DNA of 64,000 nt from ZC4RG29 sp035304385 (GCA_035304385.1 DATGQD010000057.1:56849-120848); one strand, 5' to 3'. Numbered from the stretch's first letter, positions 8,023-16,905 are shown. Notes: generated by a model not told the origin, from the letters alone. Numbers and translations are program-made.

Positions 8023-8415
8023 TCAAGATTTTACGGTCTCGTGTTCGGGCGCCTCGCGCTCCTCGACGAGAATATTTTCGACAAACTGGAGGACCTTGAT
8101 CTGCTCCCCTTCTTCACTGTAAACGTGGAAGTAGCCATCGCGCTCGCCGTTGACGTAGCGGCCCACGCTCATTCGCTGACCGTTTTCGTAATACGATGTG
8201 TAGGTTCCGTGTAATTTCCCCTTCACGTAATGCTCCTCGATGGCAAGTTCGCCCGTTTCATAGTAGTATCTCCACTTGCCGTCCTTCAGGTCATTACGAT
8301 ACGTGCCTTCAGCGATCAGGATGGCGTGTTTATTATACTCCTTCCACTTGCCATTCTTGCGCTTCCGGCCAGAGAGCTTATCCAGGATATGTTGAAATAT
8401 GTTACCCATGCTCAA
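8023..8415 (-). CDS. MORN-repeat protein (YwqK-like)
   Basis: This 130-residue protein contains four tandem MORN/YwqK-type beta-hairpin repeats of about 22 residues between positions 20 and 105, visible as NGKWKEYNKHAILIAEGTY, DGKWRYYYETGELAIEEHY, HGTYTSYYENGQRMSVGRY and DGYFHVYSEEGEQIKVLQF. There is no signal peptide. A Lys/Arg-rich N-terminus (SGRKRKNGKWK) precedes the repeats. Such proteins are common in Bacteroidota and have no defined function. Start at 8415 or at the second Met (8409) cannot be decided. It is monocistronic. Confidence 0.8.
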   Translation of the reverse strand: MSMGNIFQHILDKLSGRKRKNGKWKEYNKHAILIAEGTYRNDLKDGKWRYYYETGELAIEEHYVKGKLHGTYTSYYENGQRMSVGRYVNGERDGYFHVYSEEGEQIKVLQFVENILVEEREAPEHETVKS

Positions 8416-8616
8416 AACAATCGTTCACCCAAAATGCGTACCACTATGGTAACATGACCTGGGGAGCCCAGAACCATTCTTTCGTCAGTCTGGGTGGAGA
8501 AAATCTCCCCATCGGTACAAAATGCTCCAATAAAATTGAAATATGAAACCAATATAGGGATAGATCGCAAATTGATCCTGCGAACGGACGAAAGCCTCCG
8601 TGATACGCAGTCGAGG

Positions 8617-9288
8617 TCAGGATTCTTCCTTCACGATGCGCGCAGGATCCGCGCCGAGATTGGCCAATTGCGATTCCAGCGCGTCCATCATCGGTGGTGG
8701 TCCGCACAGGTAGAAGTGCTTGTTGAAATCGCTTACCTGCGTTTTCAGGAAATCTTCGGTGATAAAACCGTGTGCATGGCCGGGGACATTTTCTTCGGAA
8801 AGAATATTAACGAAGTTTCTTCCCAGGAGGCGGTCAAATTCTTCTTTGAGAATGATATCTTCTTTCGTCTTGTTGGCGAATATGAGCCTGTTATCGCCGA
8901 TTTTACCTTCGGCTTCCAGGAAACGAATAATGGAAATGAATGGGGTTACGCCTGCACCGCCCGCGATAAATACGCCCTCACCACGGTATTCGATAGCACC
9001 GAAGATATCATTCAGGATGAGCGAATCGCCCGCCGAAAGTGTCCGCAGTTCGTTAGTCACGCCCTTCCGTGACGGGTACGTCTTGATGGTGAATTCAAGG
9101 TAATTGTCTGCCGGAAGACTGGTAAAGGTAAAAGGTCGCCCCTCCTGCTCCCATCCGGGCTTGTCAAGAAAGATTTCCGTGGCCTGACCGGGCGCAAATG
9201 AAAAGCCCGCAGGCTTGTCCGTACGAATGCGAAGGACGTCGTGGGTGATAAAATCAACAGAGGAGGCGGTGACAGTGAATTTGCTCAT
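8617..9288 (-). CDS. FAD/NAD(P)H-dependent ferredoxin or flavodoxin reductase
   Basis: The 223-residue product has the ferredoxin-NADP reductase fold. The FAD domain (about 1-95) has RPFTFTSLP; the nucleotide domain (about 100-223) has GGAGVTPFISI and YLCGPPPMMDAL. There is no 2Fe-2S or globin domain, so it would need a separate electron acceptor. It resembles the reductase half of flavohemoglobin and phenol-hydroxylase reductases. It is close to the NO-related operon, but no shared transcript is evident because the MORN gene and a 200-bp gap lie between them. Start at 9288 gives the usual short N-terminal strand. Confidence 0.88.
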   Translation of the reverse strand: MSKFTVTASSVDFITHDVLRIRTDKPAGFSFAPGQATEIFLDKPGWEQEGRPFTFTSLPADNYLEFTIKTYPSRKGVTNELRTLSAGDSLILNDIFGAIEYRGEGVFIAGGAGVTPFISIIRFLEAEGKIGDNRLIFANKTKEDIILKEEFDRLLGRNFVNILSEENVPGHAHGFITEDFLKTQVSDFNKHFYLCGPPPMMDALESQLANLGADPARIVKEES

Positions 9289-9446
9289 AGCACTAATAGG
9301 ATTTTTTGTGAATAGGTTCGTAGGGTTGGATGCACATCGCCTAAAATAGTTAACGCGTTTGTCAATTTTTAATTTTTCGGCGGCTTGGGTGGGATTGACG
9401 TGTTAAAGGGCATTAATCAGAACCCACCCGGGAGCGATGGTGTACA

Positions 9447-9466
9447 GGACGCACCGCCGTGCGTCC
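9447..9466. repeat. REP-like palindrome, copy 1
   Basis: Arms GGACGCAC and GTGCGTCC flank a CGCC loop; the right arm is followed by CTAC. It is one of seven related intergenic palindromes in this window (9552, 43800, 50390, 50446, 54871, 54932). Confidence 0.85.
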
Positions 9467-9551
9467 CTACAGCGCGTCAGACACGAATAACGATTGATGG
9501 TCCACCGCTATCAATAAACGAAATCATATCGGTTACAAAATAACACGTAAA

Positions 9552-9571
9552 GGACGCACCGCCGTGCGTCC
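9552..9571. repeat. REP-like palindrome, copy 2
   Basis: The core is identical to copy 1 (GGACGCAC, CGCC, GTGCGTCC, then CTAC), in the same orientation and 105 bp further on. Confidence 0.85.
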
Positions 9572-9650
9572 CTACACAGTGCGGGGCACGGAAATTCGTT
9601 TGGGATTCGGTGCACCCAGAAAAGAATCCGATCCGGTTAAATTAAACCCA

Positions 9651-9690
9651 TTCAACCCTTCAACCCTTCAACTCTTCAACCCTTCAATCT
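9651..9690. repeat. Tandem repeat, 5 x 8 bp (TTCAACCC)
   Basis: Five head-to-tail 8-bp units run as TTCAACCC, TTCAACCC, TTCAACTC, TTCAACCC, TTCAATCT. The array ends 53 bp before the ECF sigma-factor start, inside its likely promoter region, so changes in copy number could alter expression. That consequence is inference. Confidence 0.85.
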
Positions 9691-9743
9691 TTTCCTTTGT
9701 AACTATCCGGCCTTTTGTGTATCTAATGTAAAACCAATATGCC

Positions 9744-10421
9744 ATGGGAGTGCTTTCCTTGGAAGGGGCGTCATCAGCGCGGCTGGAAGATACAGTTGTA
9801 GTCCGTCGTGTGCTTGCCGGTGAAAAGGAATTGTTTGAAATTCTGCTTCGTCGCTATAACCAGACGCTGTATCGCGTGATCCGGGGCTACCTTCATGACG
9901 AGGCCGATGTGGAAGATGCCATGCAGGATACGTACCTGAAGGCATTCGACAAACTGGAACAGTTCCAGGGAAAGGCGGCATTTTCGACATGGCTTATTCG
10001 AATTGGTATCAATGAAGCGTTGTTGCGTTTGCGAAAGCTGAGGCGGGTGCGTTCTTTAGTATCGCATGAAGCCGACGTAGACGCCAAAGCAATAGTACAA
10101 CTTCCCGACACACGTCAGATGAATCCGGAGAAACAGGCCATCCAGATGGAGACACGGCAACTCTTAGAAAAGGCGATCGATCAACTGCCCGAAAAGCTAC
10201 GTGTCATCTACATTCTGAAAGAAGTAGAGGGCCTGAAAAATGAGGAGATCGCGCGGTGCCTCGAGATCTCCGAGCCCAATGTGAAGGTCCGGTTACACCG
10301 TGCCCGTACCGTGCTCAAGGAAACACTGTACAACATTTCATCCTCCACAGAAATATTCGAATTCGGCAACTCCCGTTGTGACGGCCTGGTAGCGCGCGTC
10401 ATGCGAACAATCGGTGTTTGA
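9744..10421 (+). CDS. ECF-type RNA polymerase sigma factor
   Basis: The 225-residue protein has sigma-70 region 2 (about 25-95: LLRRYNQTLYRVIRGYLHDEADVEDAMQD in parts, then FSTWLIRIGINEALLRLRK) and region 4 (about 140-190: LPEKLRVIYILKEVEGLKNEEIA, then the recognition-helix stretch SEPNVKVRLHRAR). A C-terminal tail of about 30 residues (IFEFGNSRCDGLVARVM) extends beyond region 4. I recall similar tails in a Bacteroidota ECF group, but its role is unknown. No anti-sigma gene lies next to it; a tRNA gene follows. Regulation may therefore be transcriptional or through the tail. Confidence 0.92.
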   Translation: MGVLSLEGASSARLEDTVVVRRVLAGEKELFEILLRRYNQTLYRVIRGYLHDEADVEDAMQDTYLKAFDKLEQFQGKAAFSTWLIRIGINEALLRLRKLRRVRSLVSHEADVDAKAIVQLPDTRQMNPEKQAIQMETRQLLEKAIDQLPEKLRVIYILKEVEGLKNEEIARCLEISEPNVKVRLHRARTVLKETLYNISSSTEIFEFGNSRCDGLVARVMRTIGV

Positions 10422-10550
10422 ATGGCCTGCGGGACCGAAGATTTCTTTCCTCACTTACGCCTTCGCTTTTAAAAACTTTCCAGGCTGATTTTTCACTGGA
10501 GCGGTCGCGTGCGGGAGATTTTTGGCCTACCTGGAATAGGTGGCGGAGCG

Positions 10551-10624
10551 CTCCTCGGGTTGGGCTCGAACCAACGACCCTCTGATTAACAGTCAGATGC
10601 TCTAACCTGCTGAGCTACCGAGGA
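10551..10624 (-). tRNA. tRNA-Asn (GTT)
   Basis: The 74-nt cloverleaf is complete: acceptor TCCTCGG/CCGAGGA with discriminator G, D-arm GCTC/GAGC, anticodon stem TCTGA/TCAGA, loop CTGTTAA with anticodon GTT, and T-arm GTTGG/CCAAC with TTCGAGC loop. CCA is not encoded. Confidence 0.97.
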
Positions 10625-10892
10625 GTGTGTTTTTAAACGGACTTACCTGCCTGCCACGGTACTTTCAATTGTTCAATCTGAGTATGCAGTCAAGCAGGTT
10701 GCAATAATACGGAGTCAGGGGGAGATTTTCTATAGGATACCCTAAAAAATGCCGTTCTAACCCCTATTCGGCGCCCGCTTCAATCCCTTCCCGCCTTCCG
10801 TCCCTACGGCCTCCGTGGCGGCGCGCGAAAAGTCCGTTCCCATAAACACAAACACCCCCTGCACGCGTTCTCCCCTTTTTGAAACCAGCCCC
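10625..10892. other. Intergenic region upstream of the membrane protein/CreD cluster
   Basis: No gene is recognised. An open frame on the minus strand (10757-11104) runs antisense into the membrane-protein gene and has no coding character. The downstream end leads into the promoter and operator described next. Confidence 0.5.
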
Positions 10893-10922
10893 TTGCAAGT
10901 GTCGTATACTGTACTAACTTTG
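10893..10922 (+). promoter_or_regulatory. Bacteroidota-type promoter
   Basis: A -33 TTG at 10893-10895 and a perfect -7 box TAACTTTG at 10915-10922 (consensus TAnnTTTG) are separated by 19 bp. It lies just upstream of the membrane-protein gene at 10943 and overlaps the operator at 10917-10941. Confidence 0.75.
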
Positions 10923-10941
10923 TAATTCAAAGTACTTTCAA
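10917..10941. promoter_or_regulatory. Operator copy 1 for the winged-helix regulator (predicted)
   Basis: The site contains the palindrome ACTTTG-TAATT-CAAAGT directly followed by ACTTTCAA. It overlaps the -7 box and the transcription start region. The same 25-bp layout recurs at 11881, differing at only three positions. Location over the promoter suggests repression by the regulator encoded at 11563. Confidence 0.65.
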
Positions 10942-10942
10942 A

Positions 10943-11566
10943 ATGAAGGAAATACCGGAGTATGAGAAGGATCTGGCCTCCATCAGGACGATGATGGAGC
11001 GATCCGCAAAATTCATTTCCCTCAGCGGCCTTTCCGGGATCCTGGCAGGCGTATACGCGCTGGTCGGGGCGGCTGTCGCCTACCGCCTGGTCTACTACCC
11101 CCAATCGCCCTTCGCCTACCGCATAGAGACAGTACAGGAACTCAGCACCCTCACGAAACTTATTATTACGGCAGCTTGTGTGCTGGTGGCCTCGCTGGGC
11201 ACCGGGCTATGGTTGAGCCATCGCAAGGCGCGAAAGCACAGCATGAACCTCTGGAACCCCACGACCAAAACGCTGCTGATCAACCTGGCAATTCCGCTCG
11301 TAACCGGCGGACTTTTTATCCTCATTCTGCTACAGAACGGCCATTACGGCATTGCCGCACCGGCCTGTCTGATATTTTACGGACTGGCGCTCATCAACGC
11401 GAGTGCCAACCTGTATGATGAAGTCCGATACCTGGGATACAGCGAAATCGTGCTCGGTCTTGTCGCCGCCTACCTGGCCGGATTCGGGCTGCTGTTCTGG
11501 GCCCTCGGATTCGGCGTGCTGCATATTATATATGGAGCTGTTATGTATTATCGCTACGACAAGTGA
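10943..11566 (+). CDS. Polytopic membrane protein of the CreD cluster
   Basis: The 207-residue protein has a short soluble N-terminus (MKEIPEYEKDLASIRTMMERS) and about six membrane helices (near 27-50, 70-92, 109-131, 135-155, 165-183 and 185-202). I do not recognise a named family. Its stop overlaps the GTG start of the winged-helix regulator by 4 bp, so the two are translationally coupled. It is the first gene behind a clear promoter/operator. Membrane protein-regulator-CreD is an arrangement I recall from other Bacteroidota, which suggests a role in envelope homeostasis. Confidence 0.85.
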   Translation: MKEIPEYEKDLASIRTMMERSAKFISLSGLSGILAGVYALVGAAVAYRLVYYPQSPFAYRIETVQELSTLTKLIITAACVLVASLGTGLWLSHRKARKHSMNLWNPTTKTLLINLAIPLVTGGLFILILLQNGHYGIAAPACLIFYGLALINASANLYDEVRYLGYSEIVLGLVAAYLAGFGLLFWALGFGVLHIIYGAVMYYRYDK

Positions 11567-11865
11567 AGAACCCGTTCGAACAACTCGATAAAGTATTGGA
11601 ACACCGGGCGCGACTTCAGATCATGTCGGTACTGGTCTCGAACCAGTCGTACGACTTCAACTCCCTGAAAGAACTCCTCGGCGTGACCGATGGCAACCTC
11701 GCCTCTCACATCAAGGCGCTGGAACGGGAAAAATACATTTCAGTAAACAAATCGTTCGTCGACCGAAAACCAAATACCAAATACAAGATTACCGACAAAG
11801 GACGACAAGCCTTCAGGAAACACCTCGATGCGCTGGAGGCCGTCGTGCGAAAACAACGACTCTAA
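11563..11865 (+). CDS. Winged-helix transcriptional regulator (HTH_34 type)
   Basis: The 100-residue protein consists of one winged helix and little more. Recognition region FNSLKELLGVTDGNLASHIKALE (in parts, about 30-52) leads to a wing with YISVNKSFVDRKPNTKYKIT, resembling the PF13601-type regulators. Start codon is GTG at 11563, inside the preceding gene's stop. There is no ligand domain and no metal-binding cysteine pair. It probably binds the duplicated ACTTTG/CAAAGT sites at 10917 and 11881 and so controls its own operon and creD. Confidence 0.85.
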   Translation: MKNPFEQLDKVLEHRARLQIMSVLVSNQSYDFNSLKELLGVTDGNLASHIKALEREKYISVNKSFVDRKPNTKYKITDKGRQAFRKHLDALEAVVRKQRL

Positions 11866-11880
11866 TTTTTTTGCCCATTC

Positions 11881-11905
11881 ACTTTGTAAATGAAAGTACT
11901 TTGAA
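11881..11905. promoter_or_regulatory. Operator copy 2 for the winged-helix regulator (predicted)
   Basis: The site reads ACTTTG-TAAAT-GAAAGT followed by ACTTTGAA, matching 22 of 25 positions of the site at 10917. It is 53 bp upstream of creD and 16 bp downstream of the regulator stop, which suggests creD has its own regulated promoter. Confidence 0.6.
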
Positions 11906-11957
11906 TAGACAATAAACCGGACTAAAAAAACACCATCATCTTTAAATAACATCTGCA

Positions 11958-13325
11958 ATGGAAACACCTCCGACTTTCGCCCCATTCAAGTTCAAGCTGC
12001 CCTACGGCGCAAGCGTGACACTGAAGCTGCTATTCGTAGGCCTGCTTACCCTCGTGCTCCTCATACCCGCCCTGTGGATCATGGCGCTGATCGAAGAGCG
12101 ACAGGAACGCGCGGAAGGCGTTGTCCAGGAAATAGCCGAAAAATGGTCGGGACGCCAGACACTCGGTGGGCCCATCCTGGTTATTCCTTACACGGTAACC
12201 CAAACGTTGCGGACCAGCACTGGCGACGAGCGCACGGTACAGCATACCGAACGCGCCTACTTCCTTCCGGAGCAGCTGTCTATTACAGGCCAGGTCGAAC
12301 CCGAAGTGCTACGTCGGGGCATCTTCGACGCGGTGGTGTACCGGTCCGCAGTATCGACGCGTGCAACATTCAAAACACCGGACCTCGAGGCGCTGGATGT
12401 ATCACCGGAGCATGTCCAATGGTCGAATGCCCACTTTGTTGTCGGCATTAAAGACCTCGGCGGCATCAGCACAACCCCCGTGGTTTCGTCCGGCGGCATT
12501 ACGCTGGAATCAGAACCCGTCGGCGACATTTATGAACGAAATAACATCGGCGTTCACAATGCTGAACCGGGCATCGCCACAAACGCCGGATGGTCATCCG
12601 CGGCAGACTTCAAACCGGATGTCGAATTCACCCTCAATCTCAAGGGCAGTCAATCCCTGAATTTCATTCCCACAGGGAAGGCCACGACCGTAAAACTCAA
12701 TGGTGCGTGGGGCAACCCCAGCTTCGACGGCAAGTTCCTTCCCGAGACACGCACCGTGACGGAAAGCGACTTCTCAGCACAATGGAACATCCTCCACTAT
12801 AACCGCCCGTTCCCCCAACAATGGACTGGTAATCAAAATATACTCGAAGGATCAGAGTTTGGCGTCAACCTGCTCGTGCCCGTCGACCAGTACCAGAAAA
12901 CTATGCGGACTTCCAAATACGCCATACTGATCATACTCTTCACGTTTGTCTCCCTGTTTATGGTCGAGATCATTCGTAAGATCCGGATCCATCCCTTCCA
13001 ATATGCGTTGATCGGCGCGGCACTCATCATCTACTACACGCTGCTGCTGAGTATTTCAGAACACCTCGGATTTAACGTCGCCTACTGGATCGCCACGGCA
13101 GCCACCGTGATGCTGGTCTCGTGGTACGCGCGCACATTCCTGCACGAGGCATCACACACCATATTGTTTAGTCTGATGCTCACCGTGTTCTATGCCTTCA
13201 TCTTTGTCATCATACTGCAACAGGACTTCTCGCTCCTCATTGGTAGCATCGGCCTGTTCCTGGTGATCGCCCTGCTGATGTACTTCTCACGGAAGATAAC
13301 CTGGTACAAAGAAACAGACGCGTAA
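11958..13325 (+). CDS. creD: Cell envelope integrity inner-membrane protein CreD
   Basis: The 455-residue protein matches CreD. A first membrane helix (about 20-45) is followed by the hallmark start of the periplasmic domain (EERQERAEGVVQEIAEKW, then GGPILVIPY, about 50-77) and a large beta-rich domain up to about residue 310. Five or six C-terminal helices lie between about 320 and 450. In Enterobacteria creD is controlled by CreBC and affects envelope stress and beta-lactam or colicin tolerance. Here it is preceded by a winged-helix regulator and a matching operator instead of CreBC. Confidence 0.92.
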   Translation: METPPTFAPFKFKLPYGASVTLKLLFVGLLTLVLLIPALWIMALIEERQERAEGVVQEIAEKWSGRQTLGGPILVIPYTVTQTLRTSTGDERTVQHTERAYFLPEQLSITGQVEPEVLRRGIFDAVVYRSAVSTRATFKTPDLEALDVSPEHVQWSNAHFVVGIKDLGGISTTPVVSSGGITLESEPVGDIYERNNIGVHNAEPGIATNAGWSSAADFKPDVEFTLNLKGSQSLNFIPTGKATTVKLNGAWGNPSFDGKFLPETRTVTESDFSAQWNILHYNRPFPQQWTGNQNILEGSEFGVNLLVPVDQYQKTMRTSKYAILIILFTFVSLFMVEIIRKIRIHPFQYALIGAALIIYYTLLLSISEHLGFNVAYWIATAATVMLVSWYARTFLHEASHTILFSLMLTVFYAFIFVIILQQDFSLLIGSIGLFLVIALLMYFSRKITWYKETDA

Positions 13326-13332
13326 TAAAACT

Positions 13333-14430
13333 ATGTCCAACGCACGATCATCCTGGTGGCCGCCCTTCATCACCCTCCTTCCGGTGGCCATACTCTTCTA
13401 CGTAAACTGGGAGGCGGTTGGTCTCGTCAGCGACCAACTGCCTGCCCGGCTGCGTGTGGAGTGGATCATCACGGGTGTCGTGCTCATGGGCATCTGGGCA
13501 GCACACGCCGGGTATTCGCTGCGGTATCTTTGGCGGAATAAAAACCTGGATCGAGCATACGCCCTGTTCACCATCTGGAGCTATACACTCGCGCTCCTCC
13601 TCTATAGCAGGGCTGGCTGTGAAAGTATTCCCGAAGGCATCCAGGGTTCCGTACTGGGTGAAAGGCGGCTTTGGTACGTCATCGCATGCCTCGCTCCGAC
13701 ATTCATCCACGCTGCGATGATCATGCGCGGTCCGCGATGGCGCCTGTTACTCCGGCGGAACGTGATGTTGTCGCTCTCGCCAATGGCTTTGGCTGCCGCT
13801 CTGCATCCACACTGGAAAGATCTTTTACTTATCGGTATTGTCGTGGTGGCGCCACTGTTGTCGGCGCGGTGGGTCCGGTCGATATCCATCCGCAAACCGG
13901 GCTGGCAACCCTTTGTTTATCTTTCTATACGGTTAGCGGCAGCTATGGCCTACCCACTTTGCGGCATCCTTGCCAACGACGACATCTTTCTCGACATCGC
14001 GCTGCAATCGTGGTACCACAAGGGATTTTATTTGCTGGCAACGGTCAACGCATTGGCAATGTGCATACCGGAAGTTCATAACCGTTATGCGCGAATGGGT
14101 GTCTTTGTTCTCAGATTAACTACGTCCGGTTTTATGCTGGTTATGATGGCGATGTACCTGCCGGCCCTTCCGCAGTCGGCCATGGTCCTGGCATCGTTCG
14201 GATTCGGTTACCTCATGCTGGCGCCGGTGGTGCTGTCCTTTGCCAAAGCGCGGATACTCGCGACCGACATCGCCTTCCTTCGATCACACTTCACAAGGCG
14301 ACGTCTGATCCTGATCTCAATTGTCACTGCAATAATATGTTCGGTACTCGCCCTGTACGTTTTGCAGCCCGATTCAGCGGATGTTCTTTCTTCGCTATAT
14401 CATCGCTATGCGTCACCCAGGAATGGATAG
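13333..14430 (+). CDS. Polytopic membrane protein, unknown function
   Basis: The 365-residue hydrophobic protein starts 7 bp after creD, so it is probably co-transcribed with it. About ten membrane helices are visible from residue 8 to 350 (for example FITLLPVAILFYVNWEAV and LILISIVTAIICSVLALYVL). There are no conserved motifs I can name and no signal of a transporter signature. Its 3' end overlaps the convergent pruA gene by 25 bp. Context suggests an envelope role; nothing more can be said. Confidence 0.8.
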   Translation: MSNARSSWWPPFITLLPVAILFYVNWEAVGLVSDQLPARLRVEWIITGVVLMGIWAAHAGYSLRYLWRNKNLDRAYALFTIWSYTLALLLYSRAGCESIPEGIQGSVLGERRLWYVIACLAPTFIHAAMIMRGPRWRLLLRRNVMLSLSPMALAAALHPHWKDLLLIGIVVVAPLLSARWVRSISIRKPGWQPFVYLSIRLAAAMAYPLCGILANDDIFLDIALQSWYHKGFYLLATVNALAMCIPEVHNRYARMGVFVLRLTTSGFMLVMMAMYLPALPQSAMVLASFGFGYLMLAPVVLSFAKARILATDIAFLRSHFTRRRLILISIVTAIICSVLALYVLQPDSADVLSSLYHRYASPRNG

Positions 14431-16037
14431 CGATAGTCTGTGGGCGGCACAAAGGTTTCCTTAATCGCCCGCGACGACACCCACCTGAGCAGGTTCATGC
14501 GCGCCCCGGCCTTATCGTTCGTACCTGAAGCCCTGGCACCGCCGAACGGCTGTTGACCTACCACTGCACCCGTCGGTTTATCGTTGATATAGAAATTGCC
14601 GGCGGCGTTGACAAGACGGCGGGTTGCCATATCTATCGCATAGCGATCTCTGGCCATAATGGATCCGGTCAAAGCATAAGGTGAAGTGCGATCAACGAGT
14701 GCGAGCGTTTCCTCATATTCCTTTTCGGGGTAAACGTATATGGTGAGTACTGGACCAAAAATTTCTTCACACATAGTAACCGAAGAAGGATCTTCCGTGA
14801 CGATGACCGTCGGTTCGATAAAATATCCCTTCGACTTATCCGATCCACCCCCCACAAGGATTGTGTTCTTGGGATTTTTACGTGCCTGTTCAATGTATCC
14901 GGTAATTTTGTCGAATGCCCTTTCGTCTATTACTGCATTGATGAAATTCCCGAAATCTTCCACGCCACCCATTCGAAAGCTTCCGATGTCAGCCACAAGG
15001 CGCTCCTTCACTTCATCCCAGAGGTTGGAAGGGATATATGCGCGGGATGCAGCTGAACATTTTTGTCCCTGGTATTCAAATGCCCCGCGAGCGAGGGCGG
15101 TCGCCACCTCATCCGCATGAGCGCTGCTGTGCACCATGACGAAATCTTTGCCACCGGTTTCGCCGACGATGCGTGGATAGGCACGGTACTGGGCGATGTT
15201 GTTGCCGATCGTTTTCCAGATGGTACGGAACACTGCCGTACTACCGGTAAAGTGAATTCCTGCAAAGTCCGCATGATTAAAGATGACATCGCCGGCAAGG
15301 GGTCCATCCACATAGATCAGGTTGATTACGCCATCGGGAAGCCCGGCCTCGCGCAACACCTGCATAATGACATGGGCGGCATAGATCTGAGTATACGCCG
15401 GCTTCCAGACTACCGTATTTCCCATCATGGCCATAGACGTGGGCAGGTTGCCGGCGATGGCCGTAAAGTTGAATGGGGTGAGGGCGAAAGTAAAGCCTTC
15501 CAGGGGACGGTATTCCATTCTGTTCCACACGCCGGGCGACGACTCCGGTTGATCGGCGTAGATGCCCGTCATGTAATGCGCGTTGAAGCGGAGAAAGTCG
15601 ATCAGTTCGCAGGCTGAGTCGATCTCTGCCTGGTACGCATTTTTTGACTGACCCAACATGGTGGCCGCGTTGATCTTATAACGCCAGGGCCCTGCCAGCA
15701 ATTCGGCCGCTTTCAGAAAGATGGATGCGCGCTGCTCCCACCCCAGGTTTGCCCACTCCGTCCGTGCCTGGAGCGCCGCTTTGATGGCTTGTGTCACATG
15801 CGCCACGTCGCCTTCGTAAAAATATCCAAGTGTATGTTGATGGTCGTGGGGCGGTCGTATGGCAACCTTTCGTTCACCTTTTACTTCCTTCCCGCCGATA
15901 ACCATGGGGATATCCATCGTGGCAGACCGTGCCGATTGTATCGCTTGTTCGAGCAAGCCGCGTTCCGGCGATCCCGGCGCGTATGAAAGCACCGGTTCAT
16001 TTTTTGGCACCGGCACATTGAAAACTCCTTTGGGCAT
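14406..16037 (-). CDS. pruA: 1-pyrroline-5-carboxylate dehydrogenase
   Basis: The 543-residue enzyme oxidises glutamate-gamma-semialdehyde to glutamate with NAD in proline catabolism. It is a full-length ALDH4-type aldehyde dehydrogenase. It shows the cofactor/catalytic segments TPFNFTAIAGNLP, GETGGKDF (general-base Glu) and FEYQGQKCSAASR with the nucleophilic Cys, and IFGPVLTIYVYP near the C-terminus. No PutA-like proline dehydrogenase domain is fused; in Bacteroidota proline dehydrogenase is usually a separate gene, and none is seen in this window. It is monocistronic. Confidence 0.95.
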   Translation of the reverse strand: MPKGVFNVPVPKNEPVLSYAPGSPERGLLEQAIQSARSATMDIPMVIGGKEVKGERKVAIRPPHDHQHTLGYFYEGDVAHVTQAIKAALQARTEWANLGWEQRASIFLKAAELLAGPWRYKINAATMLGQSKNAYQAEIDSACELIDFLRFNAHYMTGIYADQPESSPGVWNRMEYRPLEGFTFALTPFNFTAIAGNLPTSMAMMGNTVVWKPAYTQIYAAHVIMQVLREAGLPDGVINLIYVDGPLAGDVIFNHADFAGIHFTGSTAVFRTIWKTIGNNIAQYRAYPRIVGETGGKDFVMVHSSAHADEVATALARGAFEYQGQKCSAASRAYIPSNLWDEVKERLVADIGSFRMGGVEDFGNFINAVIDERAFDKITGYIEQARKNPKNTILVGGGSDKSKGYFIEPTVIVTEDPSSVTMCEEIFGPVLTIYVYPEKEYEETLALVDRTSPYALTGSIMARDRYAIDMATRRLVNAAGNFYINDKPTGAVVGQQPFGGARASGTNDKAGARMNLLRWVSSRAIKETFVPPTDYRYPFLGDA

Positions 16038-16116
16038 AACGCATTCGTTTGGTTAATAATGTTTCGTCTGCCAAGATAGAACATATGCCCGAGAAAGGGT
16101 AGGCGTTGCTAAGCCC

Positions 16117-16809
16117 CTACAGGATGTCGCACAGTTCAATAAGGTTGGTGATCTCGTAATGAACCTGGACATCGTGCTGTGTCCGCCGCGGATTGAAGAA
16201 GGCAGCATCGATCGACGCATTAAGGGCACCTCCGATATCGGTTAACAGATTGTCGCCCACCATAAGCGCCTCATCTGGTCTTATGGCATTAGACCTGAGG
16301 GCGTATTCAAAGATCTCCTTTGCCGGCTTTCGGTGTCCGGCCTTCTGCGATGTGACAATGTGGTTAAAGTAATCCACCAGATTACCGGAAGACAACTTAA
16401 CCCTTTGAACGTCCTCAAATCCGTTGGTGACGACCGTCAATGCATAGCGTCCCGACAGGTATTGAAGCGTGTCAACGGCGTGTGGCATGAGGTTACAACG
16501 ACGCGGGCAAGCCTGCACATAATCTTCGGACAGCCGGGCCGCAAGCCTGGCATCATTGATACCGAAGGCGCGGAGTATAGTGACAAACCGGTCATTCCGG
16601 ATCGTATCACTCGTAATCAGACCCCGGTCGTATTGATACCACAGCTGGTCGTTGGTTTTATGGAACACATCCGCGAAGGCATCGGCATCGGGCACGCCGC
16701 GATGTGCGAGCTCGTGGTGTTTGAACATCTCGCTCAGTGTTTCGCGGGAGTTAGTGTCGTAATCCCAAAGGGTGTGATCGAGATCGAAAAAAATAGCCTT
16801 GTATTTCAT
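16117..16809 (-). CDS. HAD-family nucleotidase, YjjG type
   Basis: The product is 230 residues from the ATG at 16809; the longer frame to 16848 adds a cysteine-containing leader that precedes the conserved start MKYKAIFFDLDHTLWDYD. HAD motifs are present: DLDHTLWDYD (nucleophile and acid Asp), VVTNGF (motif II Thr), the Lys in SQKAGHRKP (motif III) and MVGDNLLTDIGGA (motif IV). The WDYDTN signature and cap region fit the YjjG group, which dephosphorylates noncanonical pyrimidine nucleotides and related monophosphates. Substrate is inferred from family. It stands between pruA and an ArsR gene on the same strand. Confidence 0.9.
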   Translation of the reverse strand: MKYKAIFFDLDHTLWDYDTNSRETLSEMFKHHELAHRGVPDADAFADVFHKTNDQLWYQYDRGLITSDTIRNDRFVTILRAFGINDARLAARLSEDYVQACPRRCNLMPHAVDTLQYLSGRYALTVVTNGFEDVQRVKLSSGNLVDYFNHIVTSQKAGHRKPAKEIFEYALRSNAIRPDEALMVGDNLLTDIGGALNASIDAAFFNPRRTQHDVQVHYEITNLIELCDIL

Positions 16810-16905
16810 GTCGCTAAAGGGCCAACCGCAAAAATAGCGTATCCTCAAAGAGAAACGAAATCGGCGGAGGGAGCGTCTGCTTTCAGGCGAGGCGGTTGAC
16901 GCGAT

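Larger units (their letters stand above)
9289..9743. other. Intergenic region with repeats, no gene
   Basis: This spacer before the ECF sigma gene holds two copies of the GGACGCAC/GTGCGTCC palindrome and one 8-bp tandem array, listed separately. No open frame with coding character was seen. It must contain promoters for the divergent reductase and sigma-factor genes, but none could be assigned confidently. Confidence 0.6.

Noticed and set aside
10757..11104. Minus-strand frame near the membrane-protein gene
   Set aside because: It covers the promoter/operator and the start of the membrane-protein gene; no coding character.
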